Assembly: GCA_964635875.1 (NCBI GenBank) | Contig: CAZWRK010000013.1 | Span: 1-49,102 of the forward strand | Origin: CAZWRK01 sp964635875 | GTDB taxonomy: Bacteria > Pseudomonadota > Gammaproteobacteria > Burkholderiales > Aquaspirillaceae | Length of the DNA stretch: 49,102 bases | Direction of reading: 5' to 3' | Shown: in pieces, positions 48,480 through 49,102 of the stretch | Layout of the letters: every line of letters starts with the position of its first letter | Position numbering within the stretch: position 1 is the first letter of the stretch | Notes under the pieces: generated by a model | The model's input: the letters and a program-made list of their open reading frames with translations, nothing else | Told to the model about the DNA's origin: nothing | Databases searched by the model: none | Program-made: the position numbers and the translations under genes

Positions 48480-49102
48480 TTATAGCCCGAAGCCGAAGCT
48501 GCCCATGATGGAGATGATCTCAATATCGCTGGCTGCGAGTGTCGGGCGGTTGCTGAGGGTGGCGAGTTCGGTAATACCGCCGCTGGCGCTGCCATTACTG
48601 TCAAAACAGAGCAAGCCAGTGGTGGTGTTGTATAGCACGCAAGCGCTACTACCTTGGGCCGCTGGGGCGCTGCCGCTCACAAACTGGCTGCTGTTGAGTG
48701 CGCCTAACGTTAATTTATCGCCACCAAACCCGTAGCCAAAATAACTAAAGCTCGGGCGGATGATTTGAATTTTGTCGGTGCCCGACGTGAAATCTGTGAT
48801 CGTGTCGCGGCTGTTGGAGGTGACTGAGAAGCGGAAAAAATCGATGCCGCTGCCGCCGGTCAGGGTGTCTACGCCTAGGCCCCCAACCAAAAGGTCGTTA
48901 CCACTGCCGCCGTCTAAAAGATCATTGCCATCTTCGCCAAGTAAACTGTCATTGCCATCACCGCCAGACAGCGTATCACTCCCTGCCCCACCCCAAAGCA
49001 TGTCGTGTCCGGCTTCGCCGCTGAGCTGGTCATTGCCTTCGTTGCCGGCCATTAAGTCCTGACCGCTGCCCCCGAATAGGCGATCGTTGTCTGCACCGCC
49101 AC
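48480..49102 (-). CDS. C-terminal part of an RTX calcium-binding repeat protein, cut by the window edge
   Basis: The reading frame is open to the window end, so the N-terminus is missing; about 207 residues are visible. They begin with RTX nonapeptides of the GGxGxDxLx type (GGSGQDLMA, GNEGNDQLS, GGAGSDTLS, GGDGNDSLL, GGSGNDLLV, GGLGVDTLT): about ten repeats that bind calcium in a parallel beta-roll. The end is a non-repeat domain (FFRFSVTSNSRDTITDFTSGTDKIQI) as in type I-secreted RTX proteins, whose export signal lies at the C-terminus. This is likely an exported protein of unknown kind: a hydrolase, adhesin or bacteriocin-like toxin would all fit, since the N-terminal part decides. Confidence 0.9.
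   Translation of the reverse strand, partial: GGADNDRLFGGSGQDLMAGNEGNDQLSGEAGHDMLWGGAGSDTLSGGDGNDSLLGEDGNDLLDGGSGNDLLVGGLGVDTLTGGSGIDFFRFSVTSNSRDTITDFTSGTDKIQIIRPSFSYFGYGFGGDKLTLGALNSSQFVSGSAPAAQGSSACVLYNTTTGLLCFDSNGSASGGITELATLSNRPTLAASDIEIISIMGSFGFGL

Noticed and set aside
48830..49102. CRISPR-like or tandem DNA repeat
   Set aside because: The periodicity is 27 nt because it encodes nonapeptide RTX repeats; there are no spacers.

Overview
The window looks like a chromosomal segment of a betaproteobacterium. The gene content supports this: a paaABCDE phenylacetate cluster with paaN in place of a fused paaZ and a TetR-type paaR, a ppc | hemC-hemD-hemX-hemY neighbourhood, hslVU, and a LivM-LivG fused transporter. 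Coding density and GC in third positions are fairly high. The exact order (Neisseriales- or Rhodocyclales-like) cannot be settled from sequence alone. I see no tRNA, rRNA, IS element, prophage or CRISPR.

Layout. 1-1.5 kb: a flavodoxin-type oxidoreductase divergent from an HxlR regulator, then a DUF6447-like small protein. 1.5-20.9 kb: one large phenylacetate catabolic region arranged around a control region at 8952-9226. Leftward run paaN, paaY and a LivK-LivH-LivMG-LivF type ABC importer, probably for an aromatic acid. Rightward run paaG-H-I-K, then paaA-B-C-D-E-R, an enoyl-CoA hydratase, the thiolase paaJ and a second enoyl-CoA hydratase, closed by a strong terminator. Together they encode uptake, CoA activation (PaaK), epoxidation (PaaABCE with PaaD), isomerisation (PaaG), aldehyde oxidation (PaaN), beta-oxidation (PaaF, PaaH, PaaJ), thioesterase rescue (PaaI, PaaY) and regulation (PaaR). 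21-24.4 kb: an orphan CHASE-PAS-PAS histidine kinase and an rRNA pseudouridine synthase. 24.6-27.1 kb: a prepilin and a second pilin-like protein carrying a Trp/Cys-rich C-terminus that resembles chitin-binding modules. 27.1-29.5 kb: a PLP amino-acid decarboxylase behind a highly structured leader. 29.7-31.1 kb: a zinc-ribbon protein of unknown function and TcdA. 31.3-37.1 kb: a signal-transduction island with two chemoreceptors, an EAL protein and a stand-alone Aer-type PAS protein. 37.1-44.3 kb: a hot-dog thioesterase, ppc and hemCDXY. 44.4-49.1 kb: an unrecognised 477-aa protein, a DUF465 protein behind an FNR-like box, hslVU, and the C-terminus of an RTX repeat protein running off the window.

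Points most worth attention are the pilin plus carbohydrate-binding-like adhesin pair (24641-27063), the chain of inverted repeats and possible leader peptide before the decarboxylase (27068-27228), a PaaB that is an internal tandem duplication (14504-15001), a 25-nt element shared by the two paa control sites with an FNR-like box beside one of them, and an Aer receptor apparently split into a PAS protein and a CZB chemoreceptor.
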